Made by a program: the position numbers and the translations under genes
Shown here: piece by piece, positions 15,737-25,548 of the stretch
Position numbering within the stretch: position 1 is the first letter of the stretch
Layout of the letters: every line of letters begins with the position of its first letter
DNA from: Promicromonospora sp. Populi
GTDB lineage: Bacteria; Actinomycetota; Actinomycetes; Actinomycetales; Cellulomonadaceae
NCBI RefSeq assembly: GCF_041081105.1
Contig: NZ_CP163528.1
Location: 3,906,001 to 3,970,000, forward strand
Direction of reading: 5' to 3'
DNA length: 64,000 nucleotides
The notes under the pieces: model-generated
What the model saw: only the letters and a program-made list of their open reading frames with translations
Databases searched by the model: none
Told to the model about the DNA's origin: nothing

Positions 15737-16516
15737 ATGAGCACAGCACTGATCACCGGCGGGTCTGCCGGCCTGGGTCTTGAGTTCGCGCGGCAGCTCG
15801 CCGCCGACAAGCACGACCTGGTGCTGGTGGCCCGCGACGAGGAACGGCTGAACACCGTCGCCGAAGAGCTCCGCTCTGCCACGGGGGTGGCGGTTGAGGT
15901 GCTCCCCGCGGACCTCTCGGTGCCCGACGACGTCGCGCGCGTCGCGCAGCGGCTGGCCGTCGTCGGCGGCCGGCCCGAGGACGGCGAGCTGCGTCCCGTC
16001 GGCTTGCTCGTCAACAATGCGGGCTTCGCCACCAGCGCGAGCTTCACCAAGGGTCGGGTCACCACGGAGCGCCGCGGGATCGACGTCATGGTGAAGGCGG
16101 TGGTCGAGCTGACGCACGCCGCCGTCGGGCAGATGCTCGAACGGGACCGCGGCACGATCCTCAATGTCGGCTCGGTAGCCGCCCTCACCGCGGGTGGCAC
16201 GTACGCCGCCGCCAAGGCGTACGTGCGGACCTTCACGGAGTCGCTCGCGGTCGAGCTCAGGGGCACCGGCGTGACGGCGACGCTGCTGTCCCCCGGGTTC
16301 ACGCACACCGAGTTCCACGCGCGGGCGGGCATCTCCGAGTCGTCGATAGTCCCGGAGTGGGGCTGGCTCGACGCCGAGGACGTCGTGCGGGTCGCACTGG
16401 CGGACGCCCGCCGCGGCGTCGTCCTGTCCACGCCGTCGGTGCGTTACAAGGTGGCCGCCGCATTCCTGCGGGCCGCACCCCGCTGGGCGGTCCGGTCCGT
16501 CGGCAAGTACCGCTGA
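15737..16516 (+). CDS. Short-chain dehydrogenase/reductase
   Basis: The 259-residue protein shows the classical SDR pattern: the NAD(P) motif TGGSAGLG at residues 7-14, NNAG near residue 93, catalytic Ser146, and Tyr156-x3-Lys160 (YAAAK). It is a cytoplasmic oxidoreductase of unknown substrate. A TAGGCT box at 15725-15730 lies 6 bases before the ATG and no ribosome site is seen, so the mRNA is probably leaderless. That box overlaps the stop codon of the rhodanese gene. Confidence 0.9.
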   Translation: MSTALITGGSAGLGLEFARQLAADKHDLVLVARDEERLNTVAEELRSATGVAVEVLPADLSVPDDVARVAQRLAVVGGRPEDGELRPVGLLVNNAGFATSASFTKGRVTTERRGIDVMVKAVVELTHAAVGQMLERDRGTILNVGSVAALTAGGTYAAAKAYVRTFTESLAVELRGTGVTATLLSPGFTHTEFHARAGISESSIVPEWGWLDAEDVVRVALADARRGVVLSTPSVRYKVAAAFLRAAPRWAVRSVGKYR

Positions 16517-16558
16517 CGGAGCTGACGCCGTCGACGGGCGGTGCCGCTCAGGCGCCTG

Positions 16559-17608
16559 TCAGAGCCAGCCGACCTTCTTGAAGATCCGGTAGAAGACCGC
16601 ACCCAGGCCGACCATCGCGGCGATCGCGAGCGGGTAGCCCAGGGGCCAGTGCAGCTCGGGCATGTAGTCGAAGTTCATGCCGTAGATCGTGCCGATCAGG
16701 GTCGGCGCGAAGAGGATGGCCGCCCAGGCGGAGATCTTCTTCACCTGCTCGTCCTGCTTGAGCCCCTGCTCCGACATGCGGCGCATCTCCTCGTTCTGCT
16801 CCTGGGTCACGAGCGTCGAGTGCACGTTGAGGGCGTTCGTCAGCAGTGCGCGGAACGTGTCCGACGTCTCCGCGTGCTTGACGGCGTGGTCCAGCACGTT
16901 GCGCAGGTCGCGGTGCATCTCGACGTAACCGGGGTCGTGCTTGGTGTCCGGCTGCCCGGCCTCTTCGTCGTGCACCTCCCGCACGATGTCGACCAGCGGG
17001 TGTGTCGCGCGCTGCAGCCCGATCACCTCGCGGGTCACCCCGTAGATCCGCAAGGAGACCTCCGGGTCGCGGGAGAAGAGCTGGTCCTCGATCCGGTCGA
17101 TGTCGGCGCGCAGCCGCATGACCACTGGCCGATAGGTGTCGACCACCTGGTCCAGCAGGGCCGCGAGGATCGCGGCGGGACCCCTCCGCAGCACGTTCGG
17201 CTCGGACTCGAGCCGCGCGCGCATGGAGGCCAGGTCGGGGGTAGCGGACCGCCGGATCGTGACGACGAAGTCCGGGCCGACCCAGGCGTGCACCTCGCCG
17301 AACTCGACGCGGTCGACAAGACCGTCTCCGTCGTCGTCCACGTTGCGCGCGGGGTGCAGCACCACGTACAGGACATCGTCGTACAGCTCGATCTTGGGCC
17401 GCTGGTGGGCGTTGATCGCGTCCTCGACGGCGAGGCGGTGCAGTGAGAACTCCTGGGCGACCGCGCGGATCTCCTCCGGCTCCGGCCACGCCAGGTCGAC
17501 CCAGGCGATGCCACCGCGCTCGCGCGTGATCTCGCAGGTCTCCTCGATGCCGGCCGGGTTGGCCGTGCGCTTGCCGTCCACGTACACCGCGTTGTCCATG
17601 ATGCTCAC
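16559..17608 (-). CDS. corA: CorA-type magnesium/cobalt transporter
   Basis: The 349-residue protein has a large N-terminal cytoplasmic domain, a long helix (NALNVHSTLVTQEQNEEMRR) and two C-terminal membrane helices. The CorA signature Tyr-Gly-Met-Asn-Phe is at residues 309-313. CorA pentamers let Mg2+ or Co2+ into the cell. GTG 17608 has GGGAGG 8 bases upstream. It converges with the SDR gene across a 42-bp gap and is read divergently from pyrE. Length and motifs are complete. Confidence 0.92.
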   Translation of the reverse strand: MSIMDNAVYVDGKRTANPAGIEETCEITRERGGIAWVDLAWPEPEEIRAVAQEFSLHRLAVEDAINAHQRPKIELYDDVLYVVLHPARNVDDDGDGLVDRVEFGEVHAWVGPDFVVTIRRSATPDLASMRARLESEPNVLRRGPAAILAALLDQVVDTYRPVVMRLRADIDRIEDQLFSRDPEVSLRIYGVTREVIGLQRATHPLVDIVREVHDEEAGQPDTKHDPGYVEMHRDLRNVLDHAVKHAETSDTFRALLTNALNVHSTLVTQEQNEEMRRMSEQGLKQDEQVKKISAWAAILFAPTLIGTIYGMNFDYMPELHWPLGYPLAIAAMVGLGAVFYRIFKKVGWL

Positions 17609-17661
17609 AGCAGAACCCTCCCAGAGGTCGGCGGCAACCCGGACCGCCGTATTCTTGCACC

Positions 17662-18252
17662 GTGACCTCTGACTTCTCCCCGACTAGCTTCTCCCCGACC
17701 CCGCGCGAGCAGCTCGTCGAGCTCATCAAGGAGCTCGCCGTGGTGCACGGCAAGGTGACCCTGTCCTCCGGCAAGGAGGCCGACTACTACGTCGACCTGC
17801 GCCGCATCACGCTGCACCACCGGGCCGCCCCGCTCGTCGGGCACGTGCTCCTGGACCACCTCGAGGAGGTCGGGCTCGGCACGGCCGAGATCGACGCCGT
17901 CGGCGGGCTCACCCTGGGAGCCGACCCGATCGCGGACGCGCTGCTGCACGCGGCGGCCTCGCGGGGGCAGGACCTGGACGCGTTCGTGGTGCGCAAGGCC
18001 GCGAAGGCGCACGGTATGCAGCGCCAGATCGAGGGGCCGGACATCGCCGGCCGAAAGGTCGTGGTCGTCGAGGACACGACCACCACTGGTGGCTCGCCCA
18101 TCGCGGCTATCGAGGCGGCCCGGGCGGCGGGCGCGGAGGTGCTGGGCGTGGCGACGATCGTCGATCGCGCGACCGGCGCCGGCGAGAAGATCGAGGCGCT
18201 CGGCGTGCCCTACCACTACCTGTTCGGGCTGGCGGACCTCGGCCTCTCCTGA
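17662..18252 (+). CDS. pyrE: Orotate phosphoribosyltransferase
   Basis: The enzyme joins orotate and PRPP to make OMP in pyrimidine synthesis. The 196-residue protein has the substrate segment KEADYYVDLRRITLHH and the PRPP loop VVVVEDTTTTGGSP at about residues 134-147. GTG 17662 sits 6 bases after a TATTCT box (17650-17655) with no ribosome site, so it is probably leaderless. No other pyr gene is nearby. Confidence 0.92.
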   Translation: MTSDFSPTSFSPTPREQLVELIKELAVVHGKVTLSSGKEADYYVDLRRITLHHRAAPLVGHVLLDHLEEVGLGTAEIDAVGGLTLGADPIADALLHAAASRGQDLDAFVVRKAAKAHGMQRQIEGPDIAGRKVVVVEDTTTTGGSPIAAIEAARAAGAEVLGVATIVDRATGAGEKIEALGVPYHYLFGLADLGLS

Positions 18253-18332
18253 TTTGCCGATACCGAAATCTGGCTGTCTCAAGATCACTCCTACCTGGAG
18301 ACTTTTGCCTACCAGGACGGTATCTTTACCTC

Positions 18333-19061
18333 ATGGGTACTTTTGTCGCTTTAGTCCTGCTCGTTGTCGGCGTGGTGGCGTTCACCGTTGCCGCGGCGCG
18401 GCTGATGAAGCGTGGGCGTTCGCAGGACGTCGCGCAGTGGGCTGAGGCGAACGGCTGGGAGTACATCGGCCAGGACCCGACGCTCGCCCAGCGGTGGAGC
18501 GGCAAGCCGTTCGGCATCGGGCTGGACAACGAGGCCAGCGACGTCCTGCGGGGGAACGTCGACGGCCACGACATCGTCTCGTTCACCTACACGTGGCGTC
18601 CCGGCGCACCCGGCACCAACAGCCGCCGCCCCGGCCTGCGCCGCACGGCGCACGTCGTCGCGCTCGATGCCTTGCCGGGCGAGCCGGTGGTCGAGCTGCT
18701 GCCGGAGGGCATCCGCGAGAAGTGGCAGAAGCTCTTCGGCGCGCAGGACGTCCAGATCGACAACCCGGCGTTCGACGGGCAGTGGCTCGTGCGGACCTCC
18801 GACGAGGTGTTCGCGCGCCGCGCCTTCGACGCGCGCCTCGCAAACATCGTCATGCTGCCCGACTTCCACGGCTCCCGGCTGCGGATCGAGGGGCCGTCGA
18901 TCATGCTGTGGCGGCCCGGTCGCACCGACGTGACGACCCTGGCCGAGCGGGCCAAGCGGGTAGCGGACGTCGCCCGGATCGTGCTGCCCATGGAGAAGGG
19001 TGGCCCGCGGTTCGAGTCGGGCGGCAAGATCGACGGCTTCGGGATCCCCGGCCTGACCTGA
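18333..19061 (+). CDS. Membrane-anchored protein of unknown function (242 aa)
   Basis: One N-terminal membrane helix (residues 3-24, MGTFVALVLLVVGVVAFTVA) is followed by a soluble domain of about 215 residues. The domain starts with a helical GRSQDVAQWAEANGWEYIG segment and looks cytoplasmic. It resembles a widespread actinobacterial DUF family that I cannot name with certainty. A TATCTT box at 18321-18326 lies 6 bases before the ATG, indicating a leaderless mRNA. It stands alone between pyrE and the HAD gene. Confidence 0.7.
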   Translation: MGTFVALVLLVVGVVAFTVAAARLMKRGRSQDVAQWAEANGWEYIGQDPTLAQRWSGKPFGIGLDNEASDVLRGNVDGHDIVSFTYTWRPGAPGTNSRRPGLRRTAHVVALDALPGEPVVELLPEGIREKWQKLFGAQDVQIDNPAFDGQWLVRTSDEVFARRAFDARLANIVMLPDFHGSRLRIEGPSIMLWRPGRTDVTTLAERAKRVADVARIVLPMEKGGPRFESGGKIDGFGIPGLT

Positions 19062-19125
19062 CCCTCGCGGGGTCCGCTGACCGCCTGCATCTCTGGTGGA
19101 GACGGCGGCCGATAGGCTGCAGTAC

Positions 19126-19902
19126 ATGACCGAGCGCACCACCGAAGCCTGGCTCACCGACATGGACGGCGTGCTGGTGCACGAGGGCACTGCCCTCCCC
19201 GGCGGCCCCGAGTTCATCAAGGCGCTGCGGGAGAAGGACCTGCCGTTCCTCGTCCTGACGAACAACTCGATCTTTACGCCGCGCGACCTGCGCGCCCGGC
19301 TCGTGTACAGCGGGATCGACGTGCCGGAGCAGAACATCTGGACCTCAGCCCTGGCCACTGCCCAGTTCGTCTCGGACCAGATCCCGAACGGCAGCGCCTA
19401 CGCAATCGGCGAGGCGGGCCTGACGACGGCGCTGCACCAGGCGGGCTACACGCTCACCGAGTCCGACCCGGACTACGTGGTGCTCGGCGAGACCCGCACC
19501 TACTCGTTCGAGGCCATCACCAAGGCCATCCGGCTGATCGTGAACGGCTCCCGGTTCATCTGCACCAACCCGGACGTGACCGGCCCCTCACAGGAGGGGC
19601 TGCTGCCCGCCGCCGGCTCGGTGGCGGCGATGATCACGGCTGCGACCGGTCGCCAGCCCTATTACGTGGGCAAGCCGAACCCGGTGCTCTTCCGGTCCGC
19701 GCTCAACCTGATCGGCGCGCACTCGGAGTCGACGACGATGGTCGGTGACCGCATGGACACGGACATCCTGGGCGGCATGGAGGCGGGCCTGCAGACGTTC
19801 CTGGTGCTCACCGGATCGACGTCGGCCGAGGAGGTCGAGACGTACCCGTTCCGGCCCAGCCACGTGGTCAACTCGATAGCCGACCTGGTCGACCTGGTCT
19901 GA
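19126..19902 (+). CDS. HAD-IIA family phosphatase (NagD-like)
   Basis: The 258-residue protein has HAD motif 1 with Asp12 and Asp14 (LTDMDGVLVHEG), motif 2 in VLTNNS, the GKP motif with Lys (YVGKPNPVLF) and motif 4 GDRMDTDILGG starting at Gly207. The order and cap type fit the NagD/HAD-IIA group that removes phosphate from nucleotides or sugar phosphates. A TAGGCT box at 19113-19118 lies 7 bases before ATG 19126, so it is leaderless; an in-frame GTG at 19096 would contain the box and is rejected. The SpoU gene starts 6 bp after the stop. Confidence 0.88.
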   Translation: MTERTTEAWLTDMDGVLVHEGTALPGGPEFIKALREKDLPFLVLTNNSIFTPRDLRARLVYSGIDVPEQNIWTSALATAQFVSDQIPNGSAYAIGEAGLTTALHQAGYTLTESDPDYVVLGETRTYSFEAITKAIRLIVNGSRFICTNPDVTGPSQEGLLPAAGSVAAMITAATGRQPYYVGKPNPVLFRSALNLIGAHSESTTMVGDRMDTDILGGMEAGLQTFLVLTGSTSAEEVETYPFRPSHVVNSIADLVDLV

Positions 19903-19907
19903 CGGGC

Positions 19908-20549
19908 ATGACCAGCACGCCCGATACCGATACCGAGCCCGAGGTCGGCGTCGGCCCTTGGCCGGGTTCCCTGCCCGACGACGCTCGCTACGATCCTGAG
20001 CTCCTGGCCGACGGCGACCGGCGAAACGTGGCCGACCAGTACCGGTACTGGTCCGTGGAGGCGATAGTCGCCGACCTCGACACCCGGCGGCACCCGTTCC
20101 ACGTGGCGATCGAGAACTGGGCGCACGACCTCAACATCGGCTCCGTGGTCCGCACCGCCAACGCGTTCAACGCGGCGGGTGTGCACATCGTTGGCCGACG
20201 CCGATGGAATCGCCGCGGCGCGATGGTCACCGACCGGTACCTGCACGTGACCCACCATCCGGACGCCGAGGCGCTGGCCGGCTGGGTGGCAGCGGCGTCA
20301 AGCACCTCGCCCCTCCGCCTCCCGATCGTCGGCATCGACAACGTGCCCGGCTCCGTGCCGATCGAGGGCTACGAGCTCCCGCGCGAGTGCGTCCTGCTGT
20401 TCGGCCAGGAGTCGACCGGCCTGACGGCGGAGGCGCAGGCGGCGTGCGACGTCGTCCTGCACATCACGCAGTACGGCTCGACCCGGTCGATCAACGCGGG
20501 CGCCGCAGCGGCGATAGCGATGCACGCGTGGGCCATGCAGCACGCGTAA
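19908..20549 (+). CDS. TrmH/SpoU-family RNA 2'-O-methyltransferase
   Basis: The 213-residue protein carries the three SpoU motifs: NIGSVVRTANAFNAAGVH (motif 1), LLFGQESTGLTAEAQ (motif 2) and ITQYGSTRSINAGAAAAIAM (motif 3). These form the knotted SAM site used to methylate ribose in tRNA or rRNA. The N-terminal 60 residues are an acidic extension plus a short helix. The start is 6 bp after the HAD gene, so they are probably co-transcribed. The RNA position modified cannot be deduced. Confidence 0.88.
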   Translation: MTSTPDTDTEPEVGVGPWPGSLPDDARYDPELLADGDRRNVADQYRYWSVEAIVADLDTRRHPFHVAIENWAHDLNIGSVVRTANAFNAAGVHIVGRRRWNRRGAMVTDRYLHVTHHPDAEALAGWVAAASSTSPLRLPIVGIDNVPGSVPIEGYELPRECVLLFGQESTGLTAEAQAACDVVLHITQYGSTRSINAGAAAAIAMHAWAMQHA

Positions 20550-20605
20550 GCCTCGCCGGCGTCCGCGGATGAACCGCCCGCTCGGGTGAAAACCACAGTG
20601 TTTGA

Positions 20606-20626
20606 GCCGTTCGACTGTCGAACGGC
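20606..20626. promoter_or_regulatory. Perfect palindrome in the fba promoter region, possible operator
   Basis: GCCGTTCGAC (20606-20615) and GTCGAACGGC (20617-20626) are exact reverse complements around one central T. The site is about 105 bp before the fba start. Its length and symmetry fit a dimeric repressor site; the regulator is not known. An rho-independent terminator for the SpoU gene is less likely because the loop would be too small and no T-run follows. Confidence 0.45.
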
Positions 20627-20730
20627 CGCACACGGCTGCCAAAAGATCGTGGCAAGATCGATGCTGCAACCCGGGCGGCCTTGGAAACTCTCGCGACCGC
20701 CCACCTCACCAGTCGTTTGGAGTTTCGCAG

Positions 20731-21750
<1,020 letters not shown>

Positions 21751-21763
21751 CCGAAGGTTCGGC

Positions 21764-21827
21764 TGATCGGTAAAAGGTCAGGTGGTCGGTAACTCGAGTT
21801 ACCGACCACCTGACCTTTTACCGATCA
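21764..21827. terminator. Perfect 64-bp palindrome between convergent genes, probable two-way terminator
   Basis: The 32 bases 21764-21795 are the exact reverse complement of 21796-21827; the centre is CTCGAG with no loop. It lies in the 84-bp gap between fba and the STAS gene, which are read towards each other. The RNA of either strand would form a stem of about 30 bp. Its T-rich arm (CCTTTTACC) may help termination. A diverged relative lies at 63484-63553. Confidence 0.8.
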
Positions 21828-21834
21828 CGCGCTC

Positions 21835-22317
21835 TCAGGAAGCGGACGGGCCGCCGACACCTGCCGGGGTTGGGGCCCCGCCGCCTGGTGGCGGGCCCGC
21901 CGGGTCGTCGTCGTCCAGCTCGAAGCCCGGGTCCTCGTCCACGATGTCGAGGAGGTCGCCGATCCGCGTCACCTCGAGCAGGAAGCGCACCGTCGGGGGT
22001 GCGCGCAGCACGCGGACACGGTGCGGGCTGCGGCTCGCGAGGCGGGCGAGGAACGCGACGCCGGACGAGTCCATGAAGGTCACATGGTGCGCGTCGATCT
22101 CGACCGGGAGACGCGACTCCTCGGCCGCGGCGGTCGCCTCGTGCAGATCGCCGCCGATATCGGCGTCGATCTCTCCCGAGAGCACGATCCGAGCGCGGGA
22201 ACGGCCCACGATGACGTGGATGCTGGCGGGCTCGCCGATCTCGGTGTTCTGATGGCCGGGGTCCTGCGGGCTCCCGCCCTGCGGACCGCGCGGGGGGTCG
22301 TAGGTTCCGTCCTGCAC
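21835..22317 (-). CDS. STAS-domain anti-anti-sigma factor-like protein
   Basis: The 160-residue protein has a central STAS domain (about residues 35-130) with the phosphorylation-site signature MDSSGVAFLARL. In the RsbV/SpoIIAA system this Ser is phosphorylated by an RsbW-type kinase and dephosphorylated by a SpoIIE-type phosphatase. A His/Glu-poor N-terminus and an acidic, Pro/Gly-rich tail flank the domain. GTG 22317 follows AAGGAG. The divergent neighbour encodes a combined phosphatase and ATPase, its likely partner. Confidence 0.8.
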   Translation of the reverse strand: MQDGTYDPPRGPQGGSPQDPGHQNTEIGEPASIHVIVGRSRARIVLSGEIDADIGGDLHEATAAAEESRLPVEIDAHHVTFMDSSGVAFLARLASRSPHRVRVLRAPPTVRFLLEVTRIGDLLDIVDEDPGFELDDDDPAGPPPGGGAPTPAGVGGPSAS

Positions 22318-22461
22318 GGTTCTCCTTCCGGGAGCAGTGGTCGTGGCGCTGTGTGGGTCCGATGATAGAGGCTGAGGTTCAGATCTCGGACCGTCCCAAT
22401 CTACGGTTGAATGTCCTGCTGGAACAGCACCTCAGGCAATAGCTACCGTTGGGAGGGCATT

Positions 22462-24912
22462 TTGACCGATTCATCCGGTCTGACACCGTCCTCTCCGCCG
22501 CCGCGGCACCCCGGCCTCTCCAATTTCGGCCTTGGTCCGACTCCGGACGGGACGAACGGTAGAACGAACGGAATTCTTGACGGCAGCGACTCCGGCTCGG
22601 AGCGGCCGACGACGCCTGCCGCCGCGAGCGTGCCCCCGAGCGTCCAGCCGGGCGCCCGCGGTTCCCACCGCGCGCCGGAGACCGAGCCGCGCCGGCACCT
22701 GGCCGCGACCGGCATCCCGCGCACCATGCCGCCGTCGGTCGGCGACGTGATGCTCCGCGCCGCCGTGAGCGTGGGCCTCCCGGTGTTCCTGACCGGCCCC
22801 ACCGAGGACGGCATGCCCATGCTGTGGGCCAACAGCGCCTTCGAGCACTACGCGGGTGTGCGGTTCACCGATTTCGCCGGCTTCACGGTGCGCCGGCTCG
22901 GCGAGATGCTCGTGGAGCCGCAGGATCTCGAACGGATGACGGAGCTGGTGAACGCCGGCCAGGAGGTGCACGCGACCGTGCGGTCCCACCTGCGCGGCGG
23001 CACGCACGGCTGGGCCCAGCTCACGCTCACCCCGGCCCGCGCCGGGCACAGCGACCGCATCACCCACTGGGTCGGGTTCAGCGTGGACGTCTCCGACCAC
23101 GTGGACCGGAACAACGCCCAGCTCGCCAGCCTGGAGAACGAGCGGCAGCAGCGCGAGGACCTCGACCTCATCGCGCAGACCACCGAGATCCTGACGGACC
23201 TCGAGTACCCGTACGCCCTGCGCGACATCGCGGAGCTGCTCCAGTCGATGGTGCGCTGGGCAGGCTTCTACGTGAACGACGACGGCCTCCGGCACGCCGC
23301 CGGGGTCGACGTCGCGGCGCCGCCGAGCGGCCGCGGCCGCCGTCATGCCCGGTACATCGAGGGCGACAACATCGCGGACAAGACCCGAGGACACCGACCG
23401 CAGACCGACGCCCTCGGCGACTCGGTCACGACCGGCCCCATGCCGATCCTCGAGGTGGTGGACTCGGTGCAGGACTTGCTCGACGGCGTGCTGGACGGCC
23501 CCGTCACGCTGCACCTCGACATCCCGCACGCGCCGCACTCGGCGTCGGGCTGGCTGCAGCGCGACCTCACGCTGCGCCTCGCCGACGAGCTGGGCAAGGC
23601 TCCGGACTCCGTGGTGGTGCACCCCGTCGCCGGGCGGCGGGACGTGCTTGGCCTGGTCGTGATCGTGCCCGACGAGGACGAGTCGGGCGACTACGTCGAG
23701 CTGGACGAGCCCGACGCGCTGCGCACCGTGGTCGAGGTGGTGGCCCGCCGCGCGGGCAGCGCCATCGACAACGCGCGCATGTACGCGCGGGAGCACCGCC
23801 TCGCCGAGACCCTGCAGCGCGCCATGCTCCCCGAGCAGGCCGACGTCGCGGGCCTCGACGTGTGGACCTACTACGCCCCGAACGCGGAGCACGCCCAGGT
23901 GGGCGGCGACTGGTACGACGTGCTGCAGATCTCGCCGGACCTGGTGGGCCTGGTCATCGGCGACGTCGTGGGCCACGACGTCGAGGCCGCGGCCACCATG
24001 GGCCAGCTGCGTTCAGTGGTGCGCTCCTACGCCTTCGAGCTGTCCACGCCGAGCCGGGTGCTGGAACGCGTCGACCAGCTTGTGGCGGGCATGGGCATCC
24101 CACGCTCGGCAAGCATGGTGTACGCCTCTCTGAAGCGCGAGGAGGAGCCGGACGTCTGGACCATCGGCTACTCGCGTGCGGGCCACCTGCCGCCCCTCCT
24201 GCTGCGTGACGGAGAGGTGATCAAGCTCGACGAGGGCGGCGGCGCGCTCGTCGGCTTCGGCTCACGCGAGCGGACCACCGGCGAAGTGCTCCTCCAGCCC
24301 GGCGACACGCTCCTGTTCTACACCGACGGTCTCATCGAGCGGCGCGACCGGTCCCTGCGGCTGGGCCTGGAGGCCCTGCTGGAGACGGCCTCGGCCATCA
24401 CGGCGCGCGACGCCGCCGGCGTTGGCGAGGAGCTGCTCTCCCGCCTGGCCGACGCGCCGGAGGACGACGTGGCGATCGTCGTCGTCCGTATCCCCGACCC
24501 GACCGGCGACGCCGGGGAGACCGCGCTGTCGCCGCGCTGGCGGCGCTGGATGCTGCCGAGCGAGCCGTCCTCGATCGGCCGGGCCCGGCACGCGGTGCTG
24601 CGCACCTGCCAGGCGTGGGGCATCGAGGAGTCCGCGCAGGCCGAGCTTGTGGTCTCAGAGCTCGTGGCGAACGGTGTGCTGCACGGCTGGGGGCACATCG
24701 CGCTGCGCCTGTACGACACGGGCGACGGGCTGCGCATCGAGGTCGAGGACAACAACCCGGCGCCGCCGGTGGCGACCGACGGGCACCCGAACCGCCTGGG
24801 CGGCTTCGGCATGCAGATCGTGGACCGGCTGGCCGAGTGGGGCTGGCGCCCGTCGGGCAGCGGAAAGCTGGTCTGGGCCAAGCTCCGCCGCCAGCCCACC
24901 CCACCCAAGTAG
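22462..24912 (+). CDS. PAS-GAF-SpoIIE phosphatase with C-terminal HATPase (partner-switching regulator)
   Basis: The 816-residue protein has a disordered N-terminus, a PAS domain (about 90-200), a GAF-like region (about 215-435), a SpoIIE/PP2C phosphatase (about 450-670) with metal-binding Asp residues in VGGDWYD near 481 and GDVVGHD near 501, and an RsbW-like HATPase (about 685-816) with the N-box ELVANGVLHG near 734. It could both remove phosphate from STAS proteins and phosphorylate them or bind a sigma factor. TTG 22462 is preferred because GGGAGGG lies 5 bases upstream; ATG 22411 has no site. Two STAS genes flank it. The sensed signal is unknown. Confidence 0.88.
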   Translation: MTDSSGLTPSSPPPRHPGLSNFGLGPTPDGTNGRTNGILDGSDSGSERPTTPAAASVPPSVQPGARGSHRAPETEPRRHLAATGIPRTMPPSVGDVMLRAAVSVGLPVFLTGPTEDGMPMLWANSAFEHYAGVRFTDFAGFTVRRLGEMLVEPQDLERMTELVNAGQEVHATVRSHLRGGTHGWAQLTLTPARAGHSDRITHWVGFSVDVSDHVDRNNAQLASLENERQQREDLDLIAQTTEILTDLEYPYALRDIAELLQSMVRWAGFYVNDDGLRHAAGVDVAAPPSGRGRRHARYIEGDNIADKTRGHRPQTDALGDSVTTGPMPILEVVDSVQDLLDGVLDGPVTLHLDIPHAPHSASGWLQRDLTLRLADELGKAPDSVVVHPVAGRRDVLGLVVIVPDEDESGDYVELDEPDALRTVVEVVARRAGSAIDNARMYAREHRLAETLQRAMLPEQADVAGLDVWTYYAPNAEHAQVGGDWYDVLQISPDLVGLVIGDVVGHDVEAAATMGQLRSVVRSYAFELSTPSRVLERVDQLVAGMGIPRSASMVYASLKREEEPDVWTIGYSRAGHLPPLLLRDGEVIKLDEGGGALVGFGSRERTTGEVLLQPGDTLLFYTDGLIERRDRSLRLGLEALLETASAITARDAAGVGEELLSRLADAPEDDVAIVVVRIPDPTGDAGETALSPRWRRWMLPSEPSSIGRARHAVLRTCQAWGIEESAQAELVVSELVANGVLHGWGHIALRLYDTGDGLRIEVEDNNPAPPVATDGHPNRLGGFGMQIVDRLAEWGWRPSGSGKLVWAKLRRQPTPPK

Positions 24913-24916
24913 CTTT

Positions 24917-24977
24917 GTTGTGGGCGCGACCGCCCCGCCTAAAGCGGGCAGAAGTTCGCAACCATCACGCCCACAAC
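24917..24977. terminator. Inverted repeat terminator between convergent genes
   Basis: GTTGTGGGCG (24917-24926) pairs exactly with CGCCCACAAC (24968-24977). Inside lies a second hairpin, CCCGC/GCGGG, at about 24934-24948. It fills the gap between the SpoIIE gene and the STAS gene read towards it. Confidence 0.6.
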
Positions 24978-25012
24978 CAAGCATTCTTGCTGGTGGTGGA
25001 ATGGATAACGTT

Positions 25013-25417
25013 TTATGCCGTGGACACGTCGTGGTGCGATAACGGAGCACCGTCGTCGTCCCGCGAGGTCAGCACTGCGAATCCCGAGTCGGGGGCGGAC
25101 GGTTCGCACGAGTGCTCGTCGTCCACGCGGAAGAGCTCCATCGCGCCGCAGACCTCGAGCACGAACAGGTCGCGCTCGTCGGCCCCGCGGATGACTGTGG
25201 CGCCGCCGCGCTTGCGGCCGGCGTCGGCCAGCGAGATGAGGAACGCGGCCCCGGTCGAGTCCATGAACGTGACCCGGCACATGTCGATGACCAGCAGCTG
25301 TCGGCGCAGGCCGACGACGCGCGCCGCGATCTCCGGGAACTGGTCTCGTTCGGCAAGGTCGAGGTCGCCGGCGATCACGAGCGTCGTCGTCGTGGGAGAC
25401 GTCGCGATCTCGATCAT
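25013..25417 (-). CDS. STAS-domain anti-anti-sigma factor-like protein 2
   Basis: The 134-residue protein is mainly one STAS domain, with the phosphorylation-site segment VTFMDSTGAAFLISLADAG near residue 58. It differs from the first STAS protein in having Ser-Thr instead of Ser-Ser. It converges with the SpoIIE/HATPase gene and is likely a second substrate. ATG 25417 has a TACGCT box 6 bases upstream on its strand (25424-25429), so the mRNA is probably leaderless; longer upstream frames are not supported. Confidence 0.82.
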   Translation of the reverse strand: MIEIATSPTTTTLVIAGDLDLAERDQFPEIAARVVGLRRQLLVIDMCRVTFMDSTGAAFLISLADAGRKRGGATVIRGADERDLFVLEVCGAMELFRVDDEHSCEPSAPDSGFAVLTSRDDDGAPLSHHDVSTA

Positions 25418-25548
25418 GTGTCGAGCGTAACGACAGAAGCCCGATCGCACCGGATGAAAGGCAAAATTCGCCGTCTGGCCCACGCCCCGGGGTAATCCGG
25501 TGCGCCCCGCTTTGTCCCTCGACACCCGGGAAGTGTGAGAATTCCAGC

